DNA of 64,000 bases from Streptococcus mitis (GCF_002096845.1 NZ_NCVK01000060.1:124001-188000), one strand, 5' to 3'; shown: positions 9,020-18,431, numbered from the stretch's first letter. The notes: a model not told the origin generated them from the letters alone. Translations and numbers: made by a program.

Positions 9020-10162
9020 ATGATTTACTTTGATAATTCGGCGACGACCAAGCCCTATCCTGAAGCCCTTGAAACCTATATGCAGGTGGCTTCAAAAATT
9101 TTAGGAAATCCATCTAGTCTTCATCGTTTGGGAGACCAGGCAACACGAATTTTAGATGCTTCCCGTCAACAAATTGCAGATTTGATTGGCAAGAAAAGTG
9201 AGGAAATCTTCTTTACTTCTGGTGGAACAGAAGGGGATAACTGGGTCATCAAGGGTGTGGCCTTTGAAAAAGCTCAGTTTGGCAAGCACATCATCGTATC
9301 AGCCATTGAACATCCAGCAGTCAAGGAATCAGCTCTTTGGTTGAAATCTCAAGGTTTTGAAGTGGATTTTGCTCCAGTTAATGAGAAAGGATTTGTCGAT
9401 GTTGAGGCGCTAGCAGATTTGATACGACCAGATACGACCCTCGTTTCCATCATGGCAGTTAACAATGAAATCGGTTCTATCCAGCCCATTGAGGCTATTT
9501 CAAAACTATTGGCAGACAAACCGACTATTTCCTTCCACGTTGATGCGGTTCAGGCGCTTGCCAAGATTCCGACTGAAAAATATTTGACTGATCGAGTAGA
9601 TTTTGCGACTTTCTCTAGTCACAAGTTCCACGGAATCCGTGGTGTTGGTTTTGTCTATATCAAGTCTGGCAAGAAGATTACGCCTCTTTTAACAGGTGGT
9701 GGTCAGGAGCGAGATTATCGTTCGACAACTGAAAATGTAGCAGGGATTGCAGCGACAGCCAAGGCTCTCCGTTTATCCATGGAAAAGCTAGATTTCTTTA
9801 CAAGCAAGACAGGACAGATGAAGGCAGTGATTCGCCAAGCTCTTCTCGACTATCCGGATATTTTTGTCTTTTCAGATGAGGAAGACTTTGCCCCTCATAT
9901 TCTGACTTTTGGAATCAAGGGTGTTCGTGGAGAAGTCATCGTTCACGCTTTTGAAGACTATGATATTTTCATTTCAACGACCTCTGCTTGTTCGTCCAAG
10001 GCAGGTAAACCTGCAGGCACCTTGATTGCCATGGGAGTGGACAAAGATAAGGCTCAGTCAGCTGTGCGTCTTAGCCTAGACCTTGAAAATGATATGAGTC
10101 AGGTCGAGCAGTTTTTGACCAAGTTAAAATTAATTTACAATCAAACTAGAAAAGTAAGATAG
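9020..10162 (+). CDS. Cysteine desulfurase (IscS/NifS-type), likely ThiI partner
   Basis: 380 residues, PLP fold-type I. Visible are the N-terminal [13 protein letters not shown], the [10 protein letters not shown] cofactor region, the PLP-lysine in FSSHKFHG, and the catalytic-loop Cys in STTSACSSK near residue 325. It removes sulfur from cysteine as a protein persulfide. Only 8 bases separate it from thiI, so its job is most likely sulfur supply for tRNA 4-thiouridine rather than Fe-S assembly, which has its own SufS at 25-26 kb. A promoter-like GATACAAT lies at about 8980. Confidence 0.93.
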   Translation: MIYFDNSATTKPYPEALETYMQVASKILGNPSSLHRLGDQATRILDASRQQIADLIGKKSEEIFFTSGGTEGDNWVIKGVAFEKAQFGKHIIVSAIEHPAVKESALWLKSQGFEVDFAPVNEKGFVDVEALADLIRPDTTLVSIMAVNNEIGSIQPIEAISKLLADKPTISFHVDAVQALAKIPTEKYLTDRVDFATFSSHKFHGIRGVGFVYIKSGKKITPLLTGGGQERDYRSTTENVAGIAATAKALRLSMEKLDFFTSKTGQMKAVIRQALLDYPDIFVFSDEEDFAPHILTFGIKGVRGEVIVHAFEDYDIFISTTSACSSKAGKPAGTLIAMGVDKDKAQSAVRLSLDLENDMSQVEQFLTKLKLIYNQTRKVR

Positions 10163-10170
10163 GAGCATTC

Positions 10171-11385
10171 ATGCAATATTCAGAAATTATGATTCGCTAC
10201 GGTGAGCTGTCAACCAAGGGTAAAAACCGTATGCGTTTCATCAATAAACTTCGCAATAATATTTCAGACGTTTTGTCTATCTATCCCCAAGTTAAGGTAA
10301 CGGCAGATCGCGACCGTGCCCACGCTTACCTAAATGGAGCAGATTACACAGCAGTAGCAGAATCGCTCAAACAAGTTTTTGGAATTCAAAACTTTTCCCC
10401 TGTTTATAAGGTTGAAAAATCTGTAGAAGTTCTGAAGTCTTCTGTCCAAGAGATTATGAAAGATATCTACAAGGATGGCATGACCTTTAAAATCTCTAGT
10501 AAACGTAGCGACCACAACTTTGAGTTGGATAGTCGTGAACTCAATCAAACACTTGGAGGAGCTGTTTTTGAAGCTATTCCAAATGTGCAAGCTCAAATGA
10601 AAAGTCCTGACATCAATCTTCAGGTGGAGATACGTGAAGAAGCAGCCTATCTTTCTTATGAAACCATTCGTGGGGCTGGTGGTTTGCCAGTTGGAACTTC
10701 AGGTAAAGGGATGCTCATGTTGTCAGGAGGGATTGACTCACCTGTAGCAGGTTATCTTGCACTTAAGCGTGGGGTAGATATTGAGGCCGTTCACTTTGCC
10801 AGCCCACCATATACTAGTCCTGGTGCCCTTAAAAAAGCCCAAGATTTGACTCGAAAATTGACCAAGTTTGGAGGAAATATCCAGTTTATCGAAGTTCCTT
10901 TTACAGAGATTCAAGAGGAAATCAAGGCTAAAGCGCCAGAAGCTTACTTGATGACTCTAACTCGTCGCTTTATGATGAGGATTACCGACCGTATTCGTGA
11001 GGTACGAAATGGTTTAGTTATCATCAATGGGGAAAGCCTAGGTCAAGTAGCCAGCCAGACCTTAGAAAGCATGCAGGCTATCAATGCAGTTACCAACACT
11101 CCCATCATCCGTCCAGTTGTGACAATGGATAAGTTGGAAATCATTGACATTGCTCAGGAAATTGACACCTTTGAAATTTCTATCCAGCCTTTTGAAGACT
11201 GTTGTACCATTTTTGCGCCAGATCGTCCAAAGACCAATCCTAAGATTAAGAATGCAGAACAGTACGAAAGACGCATGGATGTTGAAGCTTTGGTTGAGCG
11301 AGCAGTGGCTGGGATTATGATTACTGAGATTACACCGCAGGCTGAAAAAGATGAAGTGGATGACTTGATTGACAATCTGCTCTAA
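10171..11385 (+). CDS. thiI: ThiI, tRNA U8 4-thiouridine synthase
   Basis: 404 residues, the short form without the C-terminal rhodanese domain of E. coli ThiI, as usual in Firmicutes. An N-terminal ferredoxin-like and THUMP region covers about 1-165. The PP-loop ATPase motif [19 protein letters not shown] lies near 185-200. A Cys pair in [10 protein letters not shown] near 344 may relay sulfur. The enzyme adenylates U8 of tRNA and inserts sulfur from the desulfurase encoded immediately upstream. A clear terminator follows. Confidence 0.96.
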   Translation: MQYSEIMIRYGELSTKGKNRMRFINKLRNNISDVLSIYPQVKVTADRDRAHAYLNGADYTAVAESLKQVFGIQNFSPVYKVEKSVEVLKSSVQEIMKDIYKDGMTFKISSKRSDHNFELDSRELNQTLGGAVFEAIPNVQAQMKSPDINLQVEIREEAAYLSYETIRGAGGLPVGTSGKGMLMLSGGIDSPVAGYLALKRGVDIEAVHFASPPYTSPGALKKAQDLTRKLTKFGGNIQFIEVPFTEIQEEIKAKAPEAYLMTLTRRFMMRITDRIREVRNGLVIINGESLGQVASQTLESMQAINAVTNTPIIRPVVTMDKLEIIDIAQEIDTFEISIQPFEDCCTIFAPDRPKTNPKIKNAEQYERRMDVEALVERAVAGIMITEITPQAEKDEVDDLIDNLL

Positions 11386-11420
11386 TCAGAAAATCCAGAA
11401 GAATTTAGAAAAATAAATGA

Positions 11421-11467
11421 AAAAGTTAGTTTTTAATTCCAAAAGTGGAAGCAAAACTAACTTTTTT
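11421..11467 (+). terminator. Terminator of the desulfurase-thiI operon
   Basis: AAAAAGTTAGTTTT ... AAAACTAACTTTTTTT, a 14-base inverted repeat with a loop of about 20 bases. A TATAAT at 11481-11486 then serves the next operon. Confidence 0.85.
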
Positions 11468-11521
11468 TCTATAATTGTGATATAATAAAATAAAATTTTG
11501 AATATAGAGAGTTTTCTGACA

Positions 11522-12346
11522 ATGAATCAATCCTACTTTTATTTAAAAATGAAAGAACACAAACTCAAGGTTCCTTATACAGGGAAGGAGCGTCGTGTAC
11601 GTGTTCTTCTTCCTAAAGATTATGAGAAAGACACGGATCGTTCCTATCCTGTTGTTTACTTTCATGACGGGCAAAATGTTTTTTATAGCAAGGAGTCTTT
11701 CATTGGCCATTCATGGAAGATTATCCCAGCTATTAAGCGCAATCCTGATATCAGTCGCATGATTGTCGTTGCTATTGATAATGATGGTATGGGGCGGATG
11801 AATGAGTATGCGGCTTGGAAGTTCCAAGAATCTCCTATCCCAGGGCAGCAGTTTGGTGGTAAGGGTGTGGAGTATGCCGAGTTTGTCATGGAGGTGGTCA
11901 AGCCATTTATCGATGAGACCTACCGTACCAAAGCTGACCGCCAGCATACGGCTATTATTGGGTCTTCACTAGGAGGCAATATTACCCAGTTTATCGGACT
12001 AGAATACCAAGACCAAATTGGTTGCTTGGGTGTCTTTTCATCTGCTAACTGGCTCCATCAAGAAGCCTTTAATCGCTATATTGAACGCAAGAAACTATCG
12101 CCTGACCAGCGTATCTTTATCTATGTTGGAACAGAAGAAGCAGATGATACGGACAAGACCTTAATGGCTGGTAATATCAAACAAGCCTATATTGATTCGT
12201 CTCTTCGGTATTACCATGATTTGATAGTAGGTGGGGTACACTTAGATAATCTTGTCTTGAAAGTTCAGTCTGGTGCCATCCATAGTGAAATCCCTTGGTC
12301 GGAGAATTTACCAGGCTGTCTGAGATTTTTTGCAGAGAAATGGTAA
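11522..12346 (+). CDS. Alpha/beta hydrolase, esterase-D-like (first of pair)
   Basis: 274 residues from ATG 11522; an in-frame TTG at 11498 is an alternative but has no RBS and lies only 11 bases from the -10. The protein contains the oxyanion region YPVVYFHDGQNVF and the nucleophile elbow IGSSLGGN (G-S-S-L-G-G), with candidate acid and His further on (for example GGVHLDN near the C-terminus). It fits the PF00756 esterase superfamily (siderophore, trehalose and acyl esterases). No signal peptide, so cytoplasmic. It begins an operon with a second esterase and an ATP-grasp enzyme (gaps 20 and 12 bases). The substrate is unknown. Confidence 0.85.
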   Translation: MNQSYFYLKMKEHKLKVPYTGKERRVRVLLPKDYEKDTDRSYPVVYFHDGQNVFYSKESFIGHSWKIIPAIKRNPDISRMIVVAIDNDGMGRMNEYAAWKFQESPIPGQQFGGKGVEYAEFVMEVVKPFIDETYRTKADRQHTAIIGSSLGGNITQFIGLEYQDQIGCLGVFSSANWLHQEAFNRYIERKKLSPDQRIFIYVGTEEADDTDKTLMAGNIKQAYIDSSLRYYHDLIVGGVHLDNLVLKVQSGAIHSEIPWSENLPGCLRFFAEKW

Positions 12347-12366
12347 GTTAGAAAAGGAGAAAGCAA

Positions 12367-13107
12367 ATGTATATTGAACATCTTAGCCACTGGAGTGGCA
12401 ATCTTAACCGTGAAATGTACCTTAATCGTTATGGACATGCTGGGATTCCAGTTGTGGTCTTTGCTTCATCAGGTGGTAGTCACAACGAATACTATGATTT
12501 TGGCATGATTGATGCCTGTGCCTCCTTTATCGAGGAAGGCCGTGTCCAGTTCTTTACCCTGTCCAGTGTAGATAGTGAGAGCTGGTTGGCCACTTGGAAA
12601 AATGGTCATGACCAGGCGGAGATGCATCGTGCCTACGAACGCTATGTGATTGAGGAGGCCATTCCTTTTATCAAGCATAAGACAGGTTGGTTTGATGGTA
12701 TGATGACGACAGGTTGCTCCATGGGTGCCTATCATGCAGTCAATTTTTTCCTCCAGCATCCAGATGTCTTTACCAAGGTGATTGCTCTTAGTGGTGTTTA
12801 CGATGCACGTTTCTTTGTCGGCGATTACTACAATGACGATGCTATTTATCAAAACTCGCCAGTAGATTATATCTGGAATCAGAACGACGGCTGGTTTATT
12901 GATCGTTACCGTCAGGCAGAGATTGTGCTGTGTACGGGTCTCGGTGCCTGGGAACAAGATGGTCTACCATCCTTTTACAAGCTCAAAGAAGCCTTTGACC
13001 AGAAACAAATTCCAGCCTGGTTTGCTGAATGGGGACACGATGTCGCCCACGACTGGGAATGGTGGCGCAAACAAATGCCTTATTTCCTCGGCAATCTCTA
13101 TTTATAA
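12367..13107 (+). CDS. Alpha/beta hydrolase, esterase-like (second of pair)
   Basis: 246 residues. Nucleophile elbow TTGCSMGAYHA (G-C-S-M-G); the early segment VVVFASSGGSHNEYYD is the oxyanion-hole region; a late EWGHDVAHDW supplies a plausible catalytic His. It belongs to the same broad superfamily as its neighbour but is clearly diverged, so this is not a recent duplication. The RBS GAAAAGGAGAAAGC precedes ATG 12367. No secretion signal. Pairing of two soluble esterases with an ATP-grasp ligase suggests making or editing a small ester or amide metabolite, but this is inference. Confidence 0.83.
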   Translation: MYIEHLSHWSGNLNREMYLNRYGHAGIPVVVFASSGGSHNEYYDFGMIDACASFIEEGRVQFFTLSSVDSESWLATWKNGHDQAEMHRAYERYVIEEAIPFIKHKTGWFDGMMTTGCSMGAYHAVNFFLQHPDVFTKVIALSGVYDARFFVGDYYNDDAIYQNSPVDYIWNQNDGWFIDRYRQAEIVLCTGLGAWEQDGLPSFYKLKEAFDQKQIPAWFAEWGHDVAHDWEWWRKQMPYFLGNLYL

Positions 13108-13119
13108 AAGGAGTTACCT

Positions 13120-14286
13120 ATGAATTACCTTGTTATTTCTCCCTACTATCCACAAAACTTTCAACAGTTTACCATCGAACTTGCCAATAAAGGCATCACA
13201 GTCTTGGGAATTGGTCAAGAACCATACGAGCAATTAGATGAGCCTTTGCGCAATAGCCTGACCGAGTATTTCCGTGTTGACAATCTTGAAAATATAGATG
13301 AAGTCAAACGTGCAGTTGCTTTTCTCTTTTATAAACATGGCCCAATTGACCGTATTGAATCCCACAATGAATACTGGCTTGAGCTAGATGCAACACTCAG
13401 AGAACAATTCAATGTCTTTGGTGCCAAACCAGAGGATCTCAAAAAGACGAAATTTAAGTCTGAAATGAAGAAGCTTTTCAAAAAAGCAGGTGTCCCTGTG
13501 GTCCCTGGAGCTGTTATCAAGACGGAAGCAGATGTTGATCAAGTAGTGAAAGAAATCGGCCTTCCAATGATTGCCAAACCTGACAATGGAGTGGGAGCAG
13601 CCGCGACCTTTAAGCTTGAAACAGAAGACGATATCAAGCACTTCAAGACTGAGTGGGATCATTCAACTGTTTATTTCTTTGAGAAATTTGTCACCTCTAG
13701 CGAAATTTGTACCTTTGATGGTCTTGTGGACAAGGATGGTAAAATTGTCTTCTCAACAACCTTTGATTACGCCTATACACCGCTTGATCTCATGATTTAC
13801 AAGATGGACAATTCCTACTATGTGCTCAAGGATATGGATCCTAAACTGCGCAAGTATGGGGAAGCGATTGTCAAGGAATTTGGTATGAAAGAACGGTTCT
13901 TCCATATTGAGTTCTTCCGTGAAGGGGACGACTACATTGCCATTGAGTACAATAACCGTCCTGCAGGTGGTTTCACCATTGATGTTTATAACTTTGCTCA
14001 TTCCTTGGACCTTTACCGAGGCTATGCGGCGATTGTCGCAGGAGAAGAGTTCCCAGTGTCAGACTTTGAAGCTCAATATTGTTTAGCTACATCCCGTCGT
14101 GCAAATGCCCACTATGTTTATTCAGAAGAGGATTTGCTTGCCAAATACAGTCAGCAGTTCAAGGTTAAAAAAATCATGCCAGCTGCCTTCGCAGAACTTC
14201 AAGGAGATTACCTTTATATGCTGACAACTCCTAGTCGACAAGAAATGGATCAGATGATTGCAGATTTCGGACAACGTCAGGCTTAA
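13120..14286 (+). CDS. ATP-grasp domain enzyme (carboxylate-amine ligase-like)
   Basis: 388 residues. A pre-ATP-grasp N-terminal part (MNYLVISPYYPQNF...) is followed by an ATP-grasp fold from about 115. Visible are KKLFKKAGVPVVPGAV, the ATP-binding MIAKPDNGVGAAATFKL (like the glycine-rich loop of biotin carboxylase-type enzymes), the EKFVTSSEICTFDG strand and the metal-binding HIEFFREGDDYIAIEYNNRPAGG with Glu and Asn ligands. Such enzymes activate a carboxylate as acyl-phosphate and join it to an amine or other nucleophile. It is the third gene of the esterase operon, 12 bases after the second esterase, and is followed by a terminator. Substrates cannot be deduced. Confidence 0.85.
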   Translation: MNYLVISPYYPQNFQQFTIELANKGITVLGIGQEPYEQLDEPLRNSLTEYFRVDNLENIDEVKRAVAFLFYKHGPIDRIESHNEYWLELDATLREQFNVFGAKPEDLKKTKFKSEMKKLFKKAGVPVVPGAVIKTEADVDQVVKEIGLPMIAKPDNGVGAAATFKLETEDDIKHFKTEWDHSTVYFFEKFVTSSEICTFDGLVDKDGKIVFSTTFDYAYTPLDLMIYKMDNSYYVLKDMDPKLRKYGEAIVKEFGMKERFFHIEFFREGDDYIAIEYNNRPAGGFTIDVYNFAHSLDLYRGYAAIVAGEEFPVSDFEAQYCLATSRRANAHYVYSEEDLLAKYSQQFKVKKIMPAAFAELQGDYLYMLTTPSRQEMDQMIADFGQRQA

Positions 14287-14295
14287 GAGATTATC

Positions 14296-14327
14296 GGATT
14301 AAGGAAATGCACCTCCTTAATCCTTTT
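14296..14327 (+). terminator. Terminator of the esterase/ATP-grasp operon
   Basis: GGATTAAGG ... CCTTAATCC, a perfect 9-bp stem followed by TTTTGTTTTTTT. Confidence 0.9.
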
Positions 14328-14386
14328 GTTTTTTTATGAGAAACACAGCAGATTGAAACAAGAATAGGACGAAACATCCTCGTAAA

Positions 14387-14544
14387 GAGACTGGGACAAA
14401 AAGATTTTGATTTTAGGAATTCTTTATTATAAAATTTTAAAATCGATAGATTAGGAAAAAAAGCGAACAAGATAGAATTCTGAATGTAAGATAACTCGTT
14501 TTGTTCGCTTTTTATATTTAAGGTTAGACTTTTGTCCCAAACTC
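14387..14544. repeat. Short element with imperfect terminal inverted repeats (MITE-like or IS end)
   Basis: The left end GAGACTGGGACAAAAAG (14387-14403) and right end CTTTTGTCCCAAACTC (14529-14544) are inverted copies with a few mismatches. Inside is a strong hairpin with AAAAAGCGAACAA ... TTGTTCGCTTTTT arms that can terminate transcription. The right end coincides with the stop of the IS630 remnant, so it may instead be a nested or fused IS terminus. Confidence 0.5.
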
Positions 14545-15067
14545 ATTTGAGGTGCTTTTTAATATGAGCCCAGGTTTTCTCAATAAGATTGTACTCAGGT
14601 GAGTGGGGAGGAATAAGAAATAAAGCTACTTTTTCTGGGGCTTGTTCATAGTAGGTGTGATTCTTTTTTTTTGAGTGTAGCCCATAGCTTTGAGAGCATA
14701 GTGGATAGTATAGCAGATTGAAATAAGATGTGAACAAAGTGATTGAGAAAGTCAATTTTTTCTAGAAATGTTTTAGCAACTGTAATGTGCTATTCTAGAT
14801 TCAATATGCTATAGTTGGATGACAGCCAAATTCAGAAGCTATTCCAGTCAAATAAGCGTTTGGATTGTCAGTAAGATAGTTTTTAAGTCTATCTCTATCA
14901 ACTTTTCTTGGTTTTGTTCCTTTTACTTGATGGTTTAGATCACCTATTTTCTCTTTTAGATAATGGTATTACGTGAGATTTGGAAAACGTGTGATGCTTC
15001 TGTTATATTATTTGTTCGCTTACAATAGGCAAGAACTTTTTTTACGTAAATCTATTGAATATGGCAT
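14543..15067 (-). mobile_element. IS630-type transposase remnant, internally deleted and frameshifted
   Basis: Read on the minus strand from an ATG at 15067: MPYSIDLRKKVLAYC..., ITEASHVFQISRNTI, then a frameshift into KIGDLNHQVKGTKPRKV and YLTGIASEFGCHPT. These are the helix-turn-helix half (OrfA) of an IS630-Spn1-like element. After further damage the frame resumes as LKAMGY..., then jumps directly to the transposase C-terminus IPPHSPEYNLIEKTWAHIK, stop at 14543-14545. Most of the catalytic DDE region is deleted. It is not functional. From here to ilvE (15068-15287) I see no gene. Confidence 0.85.
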
Positions 15068-15287
15068 AAGATGACTGCACCACATTGTGTACTACCTTTA
15101 GTTCATTTTGTCATATCTCTGTCGAAACAGGTTACTAATATTAATGTACGGGCTCTATGTATGTCAAAAATAAGTTCAATTATTGAATAGATTTCACTAA
15201 ACGAGATAGAAGAATAATTTGAGTCTTTTATGCAATCTCCATATAGTATTCATTACTATTGATACCTTAGGTTCTTTTTATTGAAGA

Positions 15288-15302
15288 AATTTTCTGAAAA
15301 TT
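15288..15302. promoter_or_regulatory. CodY box upstream of ilvE
   Basis: AATTTTCTGAAAATT, a 15-base palindrome identical to the low-GC Gram-positive CodY consensus AATTTTCWGAAAATT. It ends 11 bases before the -35 of the ilvE promoter, a position compatible with repression when branched-chain amino acids are plentiful. Confidence 0.85.
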
Positions 15303-15313
15303 ACAAAATATAC

Positions 15314-15341
15314 TTGCTATTTTAGAAAAATAGTGTAGAAT
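15314..15341 (+). promoter_or_regulatory. ilvE promoter
   Basis: TTGCTA (15314-15319), 16-base spacer, TAGAAT (15336-15341), then AAGGAG before the ilvE ATG. Confidence 0.7.
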
Positions 15342-15375
15342 AAAAGAAATAAGTTTTTAGAATAAGGAGTGGAAT

Positions 15376-16398
15376 ATGACAGTAACGATTGATTGGGAGA
15401 ACCTTGGTTTCTCCTATATGAAATTACCTTATCGCTATATTGCTCATTTTAAAAATGGACAATGGAATCAAGGAGAACTTACAGAAGATGCAACCTTGCA
15501 TATTTCAGAGTCTTCTCCAAGTCTTCACTATGGTCAACAAGCCTTTGAAGGTTTGAAAGCTTACCGTACTAAGGATGGTAGTGTTCAGCTGTTCCGTCCT
15601 GATGAAAATGCTAAACGCTTGCAACGTACCTGTGACCGTCTCTTGATGCCACAAGTTCCAACAGAAATGTTTGTAGAAGCTTGTAAGGCAGTTGTCCGCG
15701 CGAATGAAGAATACGTACCACCATATGGAACAGGTGGAACCCTATATCTTCGTCCTCTTTTGATTGGTGTCGGAGATATTATTGGGGTAAAACCAGCAGA
15801 AGAATACATTTTCACAATCTTTGCTATGCCAGTTGGAAATTACTTTAAGGGTGGTTTGGTTCCAACTAACTTCTTGATTCAGGATGAATACGACCGTGCA
15901 GCACCAAATGGTACAGGTGCGGCTAAGGTTGGTGGGAACTATGCTGCAAGTCTCTTGCCAGGGAAATTGGCCAAGTCACGTCATTTCTCAGATGTTATCT
16001 ACCTAGATCCTTCAACTCATACAAAGATTGAAGAAGTCGGTTCAGCTAACTTCTTTGGAATTACAGCTGACAATGAGTTTGTAACACCATTGAGTCCATC
16101 TATCTTGCCATCTATTACTAAGTATTCTTTGCTTTATTTGGCAGAACACCGCTTGGGCTTGACTCCTATTGAGGGAGATGTTCCAATTGATAACCTTGAC
16201 CGTTTTGTAGAGGCAGGTGCCTGTGGTACAGCAGCAGTTATTTCGCCAATTGGTGGAATTCAGCACGGTGATGATTTCCATGTATTCTATAGTGAAACAG
16301 AAGTTGGCCCTGTGACTCGTAAACTCTATGATGAATTGACAGGTATTCAGTTTGGTGATATTGAAGCGCCAGAAGGTTGGATTGTAAAAGTAGATTAA
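15376..16398 (+). CDS. ilvE: Branched-chain amino acid aminotransferase
   Basis: 340 residues, PLP fold-type IV. Visible are LHYGQQAFEGLKAYRTKDG near 52-70, LYLRPLLIG, the PLP-lysine region GTGAAKVGGNYAAS near 175-190, and KIEEVGSANFFGI. It interconverts branched-chain amino acids and their 2-oxo acids, the last biosynthetic and first degradative step. Expression is likely CodY-controlled through the upstream box. The following lipoprotein gene starts 22 bases later and probably shares the transcript. Confidence 0.96.
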   Translation: MTVTIDWENLGFSYMKLPYRYIAHFKNGQWNQGELTEDATLHISESSPSLHYGQQAFEGLKAYRTKDGSVQLFRPDENAKRLQRTCDRLLMPQVPTEMFVEACKAVVRANEEYVPPYGTGGTLYLRPLLIGVGDIIGVKPAEEYIFTIFAMPVGNYFKGGLVPTNFLIQDEYDRAAPNGTGAAKVGGNYAASLLPGKLAKSRHFSDVIYLDPSTHTKIEEVGSANFFGITADNEFVTPLSPSILPSITKYSLLYLAEHRLGLTPIEGDVPIDNLDRFVEAGACGTAAVISPIGGIQHGDDFHVFYSETEVGPVTRKLYDELTGIQFGDIEAPEGWIVKVD

Positions 16399-16420
16399 AA
16401 CAAACAAAAGGAGATTTTTG

Positions 16421-18388
16421 ATGAAATCGAAAAAGTGGCTATTAACAGCAGGAGTGGTCCTGAGCACAACAGCTCTTTTAGTGGCTTGTGGAAAAGCTGA
16501 TAAAGAAGCAGATGCACCGACAACATTTTCATATGTCTATGCAGTAGATCCAGCATCTTTGGACTATAGTATAGCGACTCGTACATCTACAACAGATGTC
16601 ATCGGGAACGTGGTTGATGGCTTGATGGAAAACGACCAGTACGGAAATGTTATTCCTTCCTTGGCTGAAGATTGGTCTGTGTCCAAAGATGGTTTAACTT
16701 ATACCTATAAACTTCGTAAAGGAGTTAAATGGTACACTTCTGAGGGTGAAGAATATGCCGAAGTAACAGCCCATGACTTTGTAACAGGATTGAAACACGT
16801 AGCTGACGGTAAGTCAGACGGCGTCTCTCTCATCCAAAATTCAATTAAGGGCTTGGATGCCTACATGACTGGTGAGACCAATGATTTCTCTACAGTTGGT
16901 GTTAAGGCCTTGGACGATTATACAGTCGAATATACCCTAAACAAACCAGAAAGTTTCTGGAACTCTAAAGTTACAACAGCGACGATGTTGCCTGTAAATG
17001 AAGAATTTTTGAAGGCATCAGGTAAAGATTATGGAGCAGTTACTCCAGCAGGGATTCTTTACAATGGTCCTTATATCTTGAAGACCTTGACTTCTAAATC
17101 GTTGATCGAATACGAGAAAAATCCAAACTACTGGGATAAAGAAAAGGTAAAAATCGAGAAGATTAAATTGACTTACTACGATGGTTCTGATCAGGAATCG
17201 TTGATTCGTAGTTTCTCTTCAGGTGCCTATACGACAGCCCGTCTCTTCCCAAGTAGCTCAAACTTTGCTTCAACTTTGGAACAATACGGAGATAAAATCA
17301 CTTATAGCCCACAGGACTCAAGTAGCTATTACTTCACCTTTAACGTAAATCGTCAGTCATACAATAAAACTGCGAAAACAAGTGAAGAGCAAAAGACTTC
17401 TACTAAAGAAGCTATGCTTAATAAGGACTTCCGTCAGGCTATCAACTTTGCCTTCAACCGCCATTCTTATGCTGCCCAGCTAAATGGTGAAGACGGTGCG
17501 GATAAGATTATTCGTAACAGCCTTGTTCCTGATAACTTTGTGCAAGCAGGTGGTAAAAACTTTGGCCAAATCGCCCAAGCAGAGTTGGTGAACTATGGTG
17601 ACCAATGGAAAGGTGTTGAGCTAGTTGACGGTAAGGATTCTATATACAATCCTGACAAGGCTAAAGCTGCTTTCGAAAAAGCTAAGAAAGACTTGGAATC
17701 TAAAGGGGTAACATTCCCAATTCACTTGGATGTCCCAGTTGAACAAACAGATACCATCGCCGTTCAACAAAGCAACTCTTTCAAACAGTCTATCGAATCA
17801 ACTCTTGGTGCTGAAAATGTTGTCATCGATGTTCTTCAAATGACAGATAATGAAAAGGAAACAATCACTTCTCAAGCGCGTGTTCCTTCTCAAAAAGACT
17901 ATGATTTGAACAGTACAGGATGGGCTCCAAGTTATCAAGACCCAGCATCTTACTTGAATATCATGGATCCTAAATCAGGTTCTGCTATGAAACACCTTGG
18001 TATTACTAAAGGAAAAGATAAGGATGTTGTAGCTAAACTCGGTTTGGATCAATATAAGAAATTATTGGATGATGCGGATTCAGAAACTACGAATCTTGAA
18101 GAACGATATGAAAAATATGCCAAGGCTCAAGCTTGGTTGACAGATAGTTCATTATTGATGCCGACAGCCTCATCTGGTGGTTCTCCAGTTGTAAGTAATG
18201 TAGTGCCATTCTCAAAACCATACTCACAAGTTGGTATTAAAGGTGACCCATATATCTTTAAAGGAATGAAATTGCAAAAAGATATTGTTACAACAAAAGA
18301 ATATGAAGAAGCACTGAAAAAATGGCAAAAAGAAAAATTGGAATCAAACGGTAAGTACCAAAAAGAACTAGAAAAACACATTAAATAA
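16421..18388 (+). CDS. Oligopeptide-binding lipoprotein of the AmiA/AliA/AliB family
   Basis: 655 residues from ATG 16421 (GGAG 10 bases upstream). The signal peptide ends in the lipobox LVAC, so Cys about 24 is lipidated. The mature part is an extracellular solute-binding domain family 5 protein with typical family strings (NYWDKEKVKI, LTYYDGSDQES, NKDFRQAINFAFNR, RYEKYAKAQAWL). AmiA/AliA/AliB capture peptides for the AmiCDEF permease and shape competence and colonisation. This paralogue has no permease genes nearby, as expected for a protein borrowing Ami. It differs from the AliA, AliB and AmiA sequences I remember, so I give no symbol. It is intact, with a terminator behind it, and likely co-transcribed with ilvE. 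Confidence 0.9.
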   Translation: MKSKKWLLTAGVVLSTTALLVACGKADKEADAPTTFSYVYAVDPASLDYSIATRTSTTDVIGNVVDGLMENDQYGNVIPSLAEDWSVSKDGLTYTYKLRKGVKWYTSEGEEYAEVTAHDFVTGLKHVADGKSDGVSLIQNSIKGLDAYMTGETNDFSTVGVKALDDYTVEYTLNKPESFWNSKVTTATMLPVNEEFLKASGKDYGAVTPAGILYNGPYILKTLTSKSLIEYEKNPNYWDKEKVKIEKIKLTYYDGSDQESLIRSFSSGAYTTARLFPSSSNFASTLEQYGDKITYSPQDSSSYYFTFNVNRQSYNKTAKTSEEQKTSTKEAMLNKDFRQAINFAFNRHSYAAQLNGEDGADKIIRNSLVPDNFVQAGGKNFGQIAQAELVNYGDQWKGVELVDGKDSIYNPDKAKAAFEKAKKDLESKGVTFPIHLDVPVEQTDTIAVQQSNSFKQSIESTLGAENVVIDVLQMTDNEKETITSQARVPSQKDYDLNSTGWAPSYQDPASYLNIMDPKSGSAMKHLGITKGKDKDVVAKLGLDQYKKLLDDADSETTNLEERYEKYAKAQAWLTDSSLLMPTASSGGSPVVSNVVPFSKPYSQVGIKGDPYIFKGMKLQKDIVTTKEYEEALKKWQKEKLESNGKYQKELEKHIK

Positions 18389-18393
18389 AGCAG

Positions 18394-18431
18394 AAAACTC
18401 TATGTCAGACAAGCCTGATATAGAGTTTTTT
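18394..18431 (+). terminator. Terminator of ilvE-lipoprotein unit
   Basis: AAAACTCTAT...ATAGAGTTTTTT hairpin with a six-T tail directly after the lipoprotein stop. Confidence 0.9.
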
